Part shown: piece after piece, positions 22,441 to 33,241 of the stretch
Layout: each line of letters opens with the position of its first letter
Position numbering within the stretch: position 1 is the first letter of the stretch
Origin: Drechslerella dactyloides
Taxonomy: Eukaryota > Ascomycota > Orbiliomycetes > Orbiliales > Orbiliaceae
Assembly: GCA_020064725.1 (NCBI GenBank)
Contig: JAGTWJ010000017.1
Span: 372,001-436,000, forward strand
DNA length: 64,000 nucleotides
Direction of reading: 5' to 3'
Made by a program: the position numbers and the translations under genes
Notes under the pieces: model-generated
Seen by the model: the letters and a program-made list of their open reading frames with translations, nothing else
Databases searched by the model: none
Told to the model about the DNA's origin: nothing

Positions 22441-23930
22441 TCTCGGTGCTGTCACTACCGACAGGGCTGTTCTTCCAGGAGACAATGGAGGACTACCATC
22501 GTGAGCACGGGGGCGCGCACGGGAGCCACGCATGGGCCTCACAGGGCCCCGGGCACGACGGACCGGGAGTAAGGATTCATTAACAAGGCGTGGCGGCGGG
22601 CGAGAGGCTCGATTACTTCTACGTAAAGGCATCGTGGGGGGTTGCGATATGGTGATAAGTAGAAGATCTAGAGTTGTTGGCCGTTTAACATTGCAAGCTT
22701 ATTTCTGTTACAAAACTCAATCCATCGATACTTGTATGTACAGCTCGCTGGTCTTGATCAATTGAGACCGTGCATGCATATTTACCAATATATGCCTCTG
22801 TACCAATAACGTACCCCATATAACGCATGGTAGGATTCGATGCACCGGGTAACGAGAAATAAGGTAGCGGAAGCTAAACTGATCGAACGATAAGAGTAAC
22901 ACGGGAATTAGTATAACGGTAAGATGAGAGTAGTCTAGCAACGAGACGGGTACCGGGCAACCAAAGGAACTTGCGTTGACGTTTCTTAGTGAACTCACAC
23001 CCGTCTGGATTCTGGACTAAGATGAGAGTAGACGCGGTGATAATATAAGATATGTAGTGATGTGTCAGGAGCGATGTGGGGGTTCTTGCCTGCGAAGTGC
23101 ACGTTCCCCTCTATCGTAACCCCATCCAATCCCAAGAGCACAGTCCCAGAATCTGCCGCAAGGGATTATAGTCTGATACAATAATTCACGTCGCGTATTT
23201 GACCGTCTGAACGTGGAGCGTCCGCATCATGGTGCAACTCACTCTAAGTTTAATAGGCGCTCGCGAGAAAGTCTATGGAAGGCGAAGAAAGCAACAAAAA
23301 AAAAAGAAAAAATCAACATGCACCGTTAACACCATATTATGCTATAAAGGAGAAGAAGCGTGAGATACTAGTCATGAAGGGGTTTTAGACGGCAGGTAAA
23401 GTTTTTACAATTCCCGTCTTGTTAGTAGCCACTGTCAGGCCTAGATTCTTATCGCTAGCGAAATACAATGCTCGCCGCATAGCTCTGCCACTTAGTCGAG
23501 GAGCCTTATCCATCAGCGCCGCTGGCTTCACCACAGCGGTCTCGTTGAACCATGGGCCAACGGTTCTAAGCCCACTCCAGAGTCTGCACTGGACTCCGAT
23601 TCGGCGGCATAGAGCTGTTTGGCCATTGGCAACCCGGGCTCAGGTGCTGGGAGAGGTGCTGGTAGGAGACGGCAGCCTTCCGTTTTGCTAATCTCATCGC
23701 TAAGGAGCAGGAAAGTAGCTGCGATCCAACAGTGCTCTTTGAGGAAGTGGTGTCATCAATACGCTGGTGAGCTTCAACCAGAGTCGGGTCGTGGTGGGCG
23801 GTTTGTAACATGGCTTAAGGAATAGCTTCCTTATTTGGTCTGTGCAGCCCAAGAGTTAGTATAACAGGCCTCATACTAATCATGTAAACAAATGTCCCAC
23901 GTACCCCGACTCAAAAGATGTCTTCGACAC
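22441..23930. other. Intergenic between the two relic loci
   Basis: Low-complexity and AT-rich, including an A-run near 23290-23310 and a short direct repeat (AAGATGAGAGTAG at about 22921 and 23021). An open frame at 23419-23691 (+) and one at 23566-23811 (-) overlap and show no recognisable motif. Confidence 0.45.
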
Positions 23931-24170
23931 TTAAGCTTGGTATGTCGTTGGCGCGTTTGTCTTGATAGATCCACGATATTCAACGTTCCTAGCCTTGATA
24001 TCGTCAATCAACGCCTGTATTTTTGGTGCTGTTCCTTTGGTATTTCTTCACGCTCTAGCAGCCGAAATAGTTCCGGTAGGCGGTCGAGAGGGTCTGGCAA
24101 TGCACGGAATTGAACTTCGTCCCTGGGTGCGACGGAACGTGGCACGCTTCGTACAGCTCGGTGTCTTCGT
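23931..24170 (-). pseudogene. Relic C: truncated copy of the 21.7-kb family
   Basis: Minus-strand reading gives LPDPLDRLPELFRLLEREEI then PKEQHQK, matching relic A (WPDPLDRLPGLHQLLESDK, VPKAQ). The original frame stops shortly after an A-run. A shift of one base restores IQALIDDIKARNVEYRG, which matches IRAVIRDIEAGRV of relic A. This is direct evidence of a frameshift in a former coding region. The piece lies downstream of relic B although in relic A the same segment precedes the DWRRTHWVG motif, so it is a separate or rearranged fragment. Confidence 0.45.
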
Positions 24171-24271
24171 TGTTCTACCGCCACCGGACAGTTAATATGA
24201 TCATATGAAAGGCTTAAAGTCATCCTATGTATCAAGCTTGCTGGCGCTGGGGAAGAGACTCTTTTACTTAC

Positions 24272-24860
24272 GCCGACCCAGAAAAGCTCTCTCCACTTGG
24301 GCTCGGCTAAGTTGATTGCTCGTCAATCCTGGTAGAAGAGAGAAGTAGGTTTTCGAAGGGCGGAGCTCCGGGGACACCGGCCAGCCGATGGGGAGGGAGG
24401 CGTTCCAGTTCTGTGGGAATTGGGAGCAGATCATCGTCTTGCGCCGGAGAGTCGCTGCTGGCTTGTGGGACGGTGCTGGATGCAGGGCTCTCCAGCGTTC
24501 CGTTCATCGAGTGATTGGGGGCTTCTTCGGTTTGAACTCCTGCATCTTGGACTGGCCAGTAAGGACTTGGAGTATCTGCCGTGGCAGACCGGGGCGAGGT
24601 GTTATCAGCCGGAGGCAAACGACATCGTGAAGGTAGATGGTAGAGGCTAGAAAGCCCAAAGAGAGAGACAAGGGAGTAAAGATGTTTCGTGATAAGAGGG
24701 GTAGGTATAGGTAGACCTGCGACTGGTGATTGATGATAAAGTTTTGGGAGGCTGTGAAGCTGGTGGGCGGAAGAAGGCGATTGTGAAGATGGATTCTCGC
24801 TGCCTCTTCAAAGTTCCACTGGTCAACTACCTGCCGGCTAGTACATGACGCACAACGCAC
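24272..24860 (-). pseudogene. Relic B: second copy of the 21.7-kb family, internally deleted
   Basis: The minus strand shows, in order, a hydrophobic stretch (NIFTPLSLSLGFLASTIYL), ATADTPSPYW...DAGVQTEEA, IPTELERLPPHRLAGVPG then APPF, and, in another frame, AINLAEPKWRELFWVG followed by a good donor GTAAGT. Relic A has the same order (ATADAGTQADVDE, ELEDVNPAWLIGVSGAPLF, DILNVDWRRTHWVG) but with about 75 more residues between the last two blocks. The block missing here (PDPLDRLP...) appears about 150 bases downstream as relic C. Frame changes and the missing centre suggest a decayed paralog, although additional introns cannot be fully excluded. Confidence 0.4.
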
Positions 24861-25729
24861 CTTCCAGGCGTCTAGACGTAGCTACATAGACACTCATGGA
24901 AACATGTCGACAGAAATATAGAGTCGCCCTGGCCTTTGCGATTTCTGTTCTCTTGACTAGTACTAATAGAACTCTGTGATTGATTTCGCGAGGCATACTG
25001 GCTAGTAACCTCCTCGCTCTATATGATATTTGTTGCTAGTATTCTTCTTTCTGTATGCACACATACTAATCTGATTATATGATGCGTGAGCAGTGTCTGA
25101 ATCGATGACCAACGTTGCAACAACATTGTTGCATTTGTGCACTGTGGGTCCTCAAAATATCAAACGCCCGCTATTGGTCACCGGCCGCTCCTAATGTCAA
25201 TTTTGGCGTGCATGATCTCTGGACGAATGAGAAGGCCGGAAAGACGCCACCAGACGTCGCTTCCTGCAATGTGCCTTCGCGTGCATATTGCTAACTCCAC
25301 GGGCCTCCCGGAGCAAGGCTGCCAGCTGCCGTTTTCTCGCACGGTTTCCCGGTTTGAGGCATGCGGCGCGCGGGTCGCCAATGACATTTCGTCGTGCAGG
25401 CCGGCGGGGTAGAGACTTGGCCGGTTGGGCTGAGGTCAACCACGGAAATAGGGTGGCTGCGCGGAGGGTCCTTACTATCTCAGGGCGGATATCGTATCGT
25501 ATGACCGCGATCCTATCCTGGAGAGGAGGACTGGTTCTAATTGGAATGCCGATTCAAGGAGTCACAATATACGGAGTACTGGGGTGCATTTAAGGATACT
25601 CTGACCAGCACTCGAAAACGCTTTATCATATACAAATGGAACACGAAAGTTAAGGTTTCATACTGCTCAGCATGCAGGCCTGAACATTAGGACACTAATT
25701 GCTGAAGTTCTAGATCCTGCGTACACAAG
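24861..25729. other. Intergenic upstream of the kinase-TPR gene
   Basis: No coding signal that I trust; the last 200 bases are the presumed promoter and leader of the gene starting at 25730. Confidence 0.5.
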
Positions 25730-28700
25730 ATGTCGACCATCATTACATCCGGCCAAACCCTGGCCTCATTCGCGTTCACCAGCTCGCCGATTTCAACACG
25801 GCCAACCTCGACCTTTGGCAGCTCCCCAAAGTCCAACAGGCGAAAGTCGACCGTCAAATTCGCCAGCGGAACCAGCACCGAAGACCCCCAAAGCTCCAGA
25901 CGGCCGACGGGTCTCGCGTTACGTCGTCGTGCGACCCTCGTCGACCAGTCCAACCAGACCTACAACCTCCTTCGCGTCCTCACCACAGCGCAGTCTCGCG
26001 AGATCGATTTCGTCGGTATCACCTGGCAAGCCGCGCTCGGCACGATCGGTAAGGGCGGCGAGGGCGAGATCTCACAAGCGGATATCAGCATCAAAGACAA
26101 GTTCGCGTTCAAGCGCAGTGTTGCCATCGGGACCAAGGCCAAGGATGACAGCGATATATTCCAGGAACTCAACTCCGAGGTCCAGGTGCTCGGTCACCCG
26201 AAGATCAGACAGCATCCAAACATCGTCTCCCTCGAAGGCCTCTGCTGGGAAATCAATGTTCGACCCGGTGGCAGAGACTGGCTTGGTCGTGCTACACCGG
26301 ATAAGGAGAAAGCATGGCCGGTCCTGATTCTTGACAAAGCCCCTCATGGCGACCTAGAGAAGTTCATGAGGACGGAGAAGGGGAGAGCCATCAAGTTGGA
26401 GAATAGAATGCAGCTATGTGCGCAGGTGGCCTCCGCGCTCAAAACGATGCATATGAACAGTGAGTGCAATATATCCATCCATCCCCAAGAAAATCTTACT
26501 GTTTTAGGACGTACGTATCGACGGAACTTGGCTCTAACATTATACGTCTTTCAAGACATCATCCACGGCGACGTCAAGCCGAAAAATACCCTCGTCTTTG
26601 ATAGTAATGACGAAATAGGGGTCACCGTCAAAGTGACTGACTTCGGCTACTCTACAATGTATTCCGGTGACCGCGACATCAAGGTCCCAATGTCGGTGCC
26701 ATGGGACCCGCCAGACTTCAAGAGGATGAAGCGAATCTTCAAACCACCAGTAGCAAAGGGTATGGACGTCTACTCATTCGGTGTGCTCTGTCTCTGGGTC
26801 TTGTTCCATGAGAAATTAGAAGAATTGGGGAAAGAAACCCAGCAGACGAATCCCAACGGCTACTTCAACCAGATCTTGAAGTCTGTAACCAACGCCGTGA
26901 CGACGGCAGCCGATAAGAGCGGCGTCAAGAACGCTATAGGGGGCGCAGTTCAAGTGGTCACATCCTTCGCAACTGGTGCAAAGCAGCGAGAGCCGCGGTT
27001 CGATCTCGTGCATCTCGGAAAGCTCAGGGACGATGAAACAATGCAGAAGGAGGCTTTGAAGATTGTGAAAGGGCACCCGGATCTATCTCCCGATCAGCAA
27101 CAGAGCCTTTCTCGGCTCTTTGAGCTGGCGTTGACAAACGATGTCAAAGATCGGACGATAGACTTCGATGAGCTTATCAAACTCCTCGGCCATGATAGGT
27201 TTGTCTTCTCCGTATATTCTATTTGGAAATAGTCAGTACTGACAGTGTGCTTCCCAGCTCCCCGGATGATTCCCAGATCCAGAAACTTTCAGCAGAGATA
27301 GGCGGTTGTTTCTCGGTATAGTAGCCACAGTCTGATACTTTCGCAAGACAGCCAAACTAATTCTCCCGATTTCTAGATCATTGATGAGCTTCAAACACTC
27401 TGCCAGGCCGACTACAGAGTCCGCGAGGAACTTGTCAACGCGGTCAAAGAATACTACGAAGACCACCCGGAAAACAGCCTAGAAGCAAAGGACGCAGCAT
27501 TCCAGCTCGCCTTCTGCTACAAACTCGGCCTCGGAACCCTTCAGAGCGACGAAGAAGCAGCGAAATGGCTCGACAAGAGCGGCCCCGATGCAGCGCAACA
27601 TTTGGAAGAGAAAATCGAAGCCACCCGTACCAAGAAGAAATTCTCCAGCCCCAAACTTCGAAGAATGTACGAGAAAGGTCTGGTAAAACCCATCGACCAC
27701 GCCCTCGAGTTCCAAACATCAAAGAACATCCTCGTCCAAAAAGAGCAATGCGAGACCGAAATAAAGTCTATGAAAAAGGTCCTCGGCAACACGCATTACG
27801 CAGTCCTGAATCTCCAGTCCACCTTGTCCAGCATCCTGCGGTTTATGAACAGCCCCGAATACGCAATTTTACTAGAACGCTGGTGCGAGGAGCTCAAAGC
27901 CGAGCCGACGACGGGCCCCGGCGACAACGACTTGCTCGTCATCCGCCATGATCTCGGACTCGTCCGGATGGCGCAAATGCGCATCAACGAAGGCGAAGGC
28001 CTCCTGAAACAATCGTACGAGGAGGCCAAGGTGCTTCTCGGGGAAGACCACGTCTTCACCATGATGAGCGCCATGAACCTTGCACAGGCCCATCAATCCC
28101 ACGGACGCGCCAAAACGGCACACGAGCTGGCCTCGTACGCCTCGTCAAAGTTCTCAGAGACGCTTGGGCCGAAAGATAAATACTCCCTCGCGATCCAAGC
28201 TCTGTACTATAGAAGATTGATGGCAGAGGGAGAGATCGAAAAGGCAAGGGCTGTGCTGAAAGCAAATGTTGAAGATATGGAGAAAGCAGTCGGAGCCAAG
28301 GAACCCCAATTCATCGAGCGGTTCATGGAATACCTCATGATCACCGCCGACTTTGGCTCCCCGGTCCAAGCCGAGGAAGCAGCCAAGGAGCTTCTGGAAA
28401 AGCTGCCCGCTGCCCACCCGTTCCGCGGGCATCTATCCGGCCCGATCATGGCCAACCTGCGCTATCAACAGGGTAAATACGAGGAAGTACTACCCCAGCT
28501 CAGGCAGATGCGGAAATTCCTCAAAAACTTCCCCTGGCCGCCGCCACAATTACCCCAGCAGCCTAACGTCCCGCAGCCCGGCCAGCCACCGATAGACCCT
28601 CTGGAGTTCGTCTGCCACCCGGAACTCTGCCAGGTTACCACCATGCAAGCCATCGCCTGCCAGGCGCTCGCCAGCACGGAAACCAACCCCTCAACCGCAG

Positions 28701-29452
28701 CAAAACTAAAGGACGAAGCGAAGAAAACACTCGCCGATCTAATTAAAGATATGGGCAAGGCCTTCGGCGGGGAGCTTTGGGAAGGTATCGGCAAGGAACC
28801 AGCGCTCAAAGGCAGCGCCATGGGCATAGTCTTCGCGGAAGGCAAAGTCAGAAACCTCGAGCTGCTAGCCGCAACGGGATCCTGGAACGTCCGCGGCGGC
28901 ATCCACTATGACGCCGCAATCGAGGTCGCCCAAGAGAAGAACCTACCCAAAATCGCCGAGATCCTGACGGAACACCGCCTCCTCTGCGGCGGCGTGAACC
29001 ACTGCACGCCCTTCGAAACGAGAGACCAGCTCCGCGAATTTATATCCGGCAAATGGGAAGGCCACTACCTCTTCCGACAGCCGGGCTTCCGGCTAGACAA
29101 ACGGGCCAAGATCGAAATCGAGCTATCGGACGTCACCGACGACCCGGCGAATCCGGACGTAGTACTCATCTCCGGACTCGGTGTAGACGATCTGGGGCGA
29201 CGCGAATACCACGGCCAGGTGGACCTGAGCGGCAAGGTGACCTACCTTCACTATATGGAAGGCGAAGGTGCAGGTGCGGCTTGGGAGTTCACGGGATACA
29301 TCCACAGAGAGAAGATGGCTGTTGGAGGTTCGTGGGGTTTCCGAAACAGGCCTGCTACTTCGAACCCCCTCGGCGTCAAGTTTATGTTCAAGCTTCCGGA
29401 CGAGCCGGTGGCAGAGACAGCTGAGCCAGTCCCCGATACCACTGGGGAGTAG
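25730..29452 (+). CDS. Protein kinase-like protein with Sel1/TPR repeats and a C-terminal beta-rich domain
   Basis: Four exons, 25730-26459, 26556-27198, 27258-27315 and 27377-29452, give 1168 residues. The kinase domain spans about residues 100-440: glycine loop GKGGEG (107-112), VAIK-type lysine K128 (FAFKRS), catalytic loop HGDVKPKN (D249, non-RD because Gly replaces Arg) and DFGYS (D272). A Sel1-like unit follows (DAAFQLAFCYKLGLGTLQSD, EEAAKWLDKSG), then TPR-type helices (VRMAQMRINEGEGLLKQSYE, FTMMSAMNLAQAHQSHGRAK), an ankyrin-like unit (GGIHYDAAIEVAQEKNLPKI) and a C-terminal domain rich in strands (SGKWEGHYLFRQPGF ... VKFMFKL). All key kinase residues are present, so activity is plausible. 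The splice GTGAGT/TTTCAAG in the kinase loop restores MHMNNIIHGDVKPKN. The first 70 residues are Ser/Thr/Arg-rich and uncertain. Likely a signalling or recognition protein. Confidence 0.8.
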
Positions 29453-29761
29453 TAGATGCAAGCTGGACAGGCTAGCATAGAGTCGGAAGCAGAAAATGAG
29501 TTTAGCAAAGTGGTTTGGAGGAGATCAAATTTAATTATAGGCGTTGTAATCATTAGATATCCAAATTGTACGACCGCCCAATCTGAATGGAAGTAACTAC
29601 CCCCAGTGTACCGAACGATATTCGGTCGTAGTATGACTATAATCTTTGCAAAAACCACATGATATCTGCGCACATTTTAGTCGAACAATAAACTAATCAA
29701 GTCCAAACGCCGCCCAATGATGCATGCACTCCGTACCGTTGGAGATTTCAAATGCAGACTC

Positions 29762-32008
29762 CTACACCATACTATCCGAACCACCATTCTCCTCGTCCCG
29801 CTCAGCACCTTTCTCACTCAGACTCCTTACCCTCTTCTTCCTCGTCGTCCACAGCATAAACCACTCCATCGAGAAGACGAGAATGAACGTCGCCACAGTC
29901 AACGGGATCACAACGACGACGAACTTCCAAAAGTCGGGGGCGATAACAAAGTACGAGTCGGAGAAATTTCCGCCGCCGTCGTCCTGAGTCCCCACTAGAT
30001 TCGAGCTGAATACTGACTATACACCGAAAGAAACGTCAGCGACAGGGCATAAATTTTGTTTGAAAGATTGAGGGAGTCCACGGACCGCTATTAGAGATAC
30101 GGGTAAATAGAGCGTTGCCATCATCGTTAACGCTTTTCCCGTCACCGCATTTTTCTGTCCGATTTTGTTTTCGATTTCTTGTTCGTACGCTAGTCGCTTC
30201 ATCGCTTGTAGCGTCCGCTGGCTGGATTCGGTGGCCTCGCAGACGAGTTGCAAGTTCCGGTGCTCGAGAATTCCCGAAAGCTGCATGCACGATTGTTACT
30301 CAAAATTCACAGCGCAAAATATTTTTCTTCCTCCCGGCCTTCCGGCGGAAAAGACTTACCAGGCGTCCGGTGCCTGTGCATCGCTCGAGGAGCGAGCGGA
30401 CCCTACTTTTGTGATACGTAATCTCAGAGAGATACCCGTCCAGAGCGGACGTCAGGCGCTCGGTGTCGCTTGGATCCGTTGGCGTATTGTACTTCAACCT
30501 CTCGCTGTGTACTTTGACGCCGTCGATAATGTTGACGATGGATTCCAGCAGGGCGTCTACTTTGAGCAGCTTGCATCGCAGCTGTTCTAGATCTTGGCAA
30601 GTGGAAAATTGGAGCGGGTAGTCGTCGACATTTTTCTTGTCCACGTTGGAGAAACCGGCAATTTCCTCCTACAGTTGCGATCAGCATCCCGTCGTAATAG
30701 CATTCGACGACTGAATTTTGTATAAAATGATCGACAGCGGGCGCAAGCTTACCGCGGGTAGCAGTTTCGACTCCAGATACGCCAAATACTCCTTCCAGCA
30801 TCGTAGCGCGCAAGAGATAAACGACGCGTGGTAGATGAGGACAGCCTTCGTGTCGATAAAGTATTTCGCAAAGTCGTATCGCAGCGTGTCCTCGAGCATC
30901 CGCTTCATGCTGTCGGACGGCCTTAGGAATATCCATATCGACTTCCCCGTCGCGCGATTGTATTTGTGGTACACTCCGGTCTGGCGCTCAGACCAGCCGC
31001 CGCATGAGCCTCTTTTGTTTGGCTCGAAGAATCTCAAGTTGTAGCAGATTTCTATTGTCACGATGAATATATATTAGACGATCGGTTCGGAGAGTACTCG
31101 AGCCCCGTCGCAATTGCCAACGAAGATACGGGCCGGCAGCATGCGTACCGTAGTCCTGCGAGTCGGCCGAGATATTGCGAGAAAAGGCATGATAGGTGTC
31201 GCCGTCCGGTTTGCAACGTTTTCCGTAGGAATGAACGATCTTGAAGAACGGCGGGAAGACTCCGTGAAAAGTCAGGACGCGACGGAAGGTACTTGCGGTC
31301 GCGCTCAGCTCCTTCCATGAATTCGAATTTTCCTGGGGTATCATGCTGCGGACATTAGCTTTGTGAATTCTAATGGACGTTGAGACGTGTATGCCAGCGT
31401 CCATAGTTGCAATCGATTGAAAGTGCTGTATATCTCACATACTAGAACGCAGTTCCATGCGGTTTCTCGTCGCCCTGTCATAGTTATTTCGAGTTAGCAT
31501 CGTGTATATGTATGTAATCTTTGGCACGCGCAAAACAAGCAGGAATCGTGATAACTCACCAGCCATAGCTCGCTGAGGATCGCTGTATTCCGGACTTCAT
31601 GTTTCTCCACGCCTACAGCCAATCCACGTTAATAAACCGCTGTGTAACTAGGTATCTCGACCCCGACCGCGACTGCGGGTGGTACAAGCTAGCCAACCCA
31701 GCTCAGACGCTGTCAACACATCCGCTGGCGCAGACCGTCGACCGCGATCCAAGCCGGGCTAACCTGGCTAAGACCGCGAAAGTGAAGGGTTGGACCTTAC
31801 AATCTCGGCCCTGGCTCGTCTCCGCCGCCCTAGCTATCGACAAGTTGTTCGCGAACCATAGATTGAAGTTGTCCTGGTTTGCAAACAGCCGTTTCTGCTC
31901 CTTCGGTTCCGAGATGTCCAGACGAATCTGTTCCGTGTCGCAGCCAAGGGGCACGTTCTCCGCCGACCTGGTGGGGTAGGCCTCCCACCCGTCGCCGAAA
32001 GCACTCAT
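29762..32008 (-). CDS. CorA-like two-span membrane protein (fungal accessory type)
   Basis: Eight exons: 32008-31801, 31612-31560, 31474-31443, 31345-31149, 31051-30753, 30668-30360, 30280-30086 and 30016-29762, total 1548 bases and 515 residues, all in frame. Landmarks: MSAFGDGWEAYPTRSAENVP at the start; WSERQTGVYHKYNRATGKSI then WIFL, the recurring middle signature of fungal CorA-like proteins; a coil region (LQAMKRLAYEQEIENKIGQK); and the CorA-type membrane hairpin TMMATLYLPVSLIASVFSSN and FWKFVVVVIPLTVATFILVF. The CorA GMN motif is replaced by SSN, so magnesium transport is doubtful. Such proteins often accompany NLR-like and kinase genes in fungal accessory regions. The small third exon (32 bases) and the second intron are the least certain parts. 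Confidence 0.72.
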
Positions 32009-33241
32009 AGCATCGAATTCGAGTTCCCGCCGGGTTTTGGGAGAACGAAATGCGGAGGGGAGTTAGCGTTACGCTAGAAGCGATGAGCTATGAAGGCTGC
32101 TGGAACCGGAAGGTCTAACATGGAGGTCTTGGGCATTTTAAAGCTTCACCGAATCCTCGGCTCGACAGTTGAGTCGACAAGACTCGGACTCAGCGGCTGA
32201 GGCCGCCCGAACCAAACCTGGTATCGGGAGATTGGAGGCAAGGGATACCCGGGGCACACGAATGGCTGTGATTTGTCCGGCCTGCGCGGCCTGCAAACGC
32301 GCATATGCACGACTGATCACCAGCAGGGTATGCCAGGATCCTCAAATTCATGAGGATGGCCTGGGCGGAGTTAAGAGGCTAGCCGCTTCTTATCAAGCCT
32401 CTGCTAGAACGTTCTTATACTCCGCCTTTCGCTGATAGCCCTCATTCAGAAGCATATCTTTTTTATCCAGCCGACCACGCACGGTATTGCAAGTGAATTG
32501 AGGTTCCTACGATCCCAGAAACTCTCATCTCGATATTTCCCTTTGTTGGGATTTTCTATCGATTTAGCTATGAACAGAGTCAAGAAAAGCTACCACGCTC
32601 GCTACGTTGACAGAGCAAAGCTCCTCAGTACGCTCAGAAGCATATTCGGCGACAATAATTTCACGTTAGAAGTATGACACGGCATTCCGTCAATTTGTGC
32701 GGGTCGTCAACTAACACTGATATTCCGACAAAGTTCAAGGAGGACCATTTTGTTCTTACGGCGCCGCGAGAACTGACAGAGGTAAGCAAGTGCCGCCTCG
32801 AACTCAAGTCGACTCCAGTCTCGAAGCCAGGCGGGGTTGAGTTCACAGATTCTTAATTTAGTGGCCCAGCAACCGTCTCGTTACTAGACCAAGTCGACTT
32901 CATGCGAGCCCTTGCGAAAGAGCCACAACTGATCTTATTACCACCTAACAGGAGGAACTAGAAGAATGCCAGTTCTAAGTTCTTGATTCGAACTTCGCCT
33001 TGTGGACAAATTCCCACGGCCTTGATAAGGCTATCCTTGAACCAAATGTTCGTTACCTAGCTCGACTAGCGTCATACAACAACGACTATGTTCACTACTT
33101 CGATTATATAATAAGTTTTCAGTCTAGAGGTCTTTACCAATAGAATACAACCAGACTTGCACATATATCTCTCGAGTCCCATAATGGTCCTGCAAAATAC
33201 ATAAACACATTTTATTCGGGCCTTTGTATCTATATAACTAC
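32009..33241. other. Intergenic
   Basis: Promoter of the CorA-like gene at the left, 3' flank of the double-kinase gene at the right. A 60-codon frame open on both strands at 32661-32856 is too short and matches nothing I know. Confidence 0.5.

Noticed and set aside
31612..31680. Extra exon in the first intron of the CorA-like gene
   Set aside because: Possible acceptors at CGTCTGAGC or CTTGTACC lead into a stop (GATACCTAG) in the required phase; the direct junction 31801/31612 keeps the frame.
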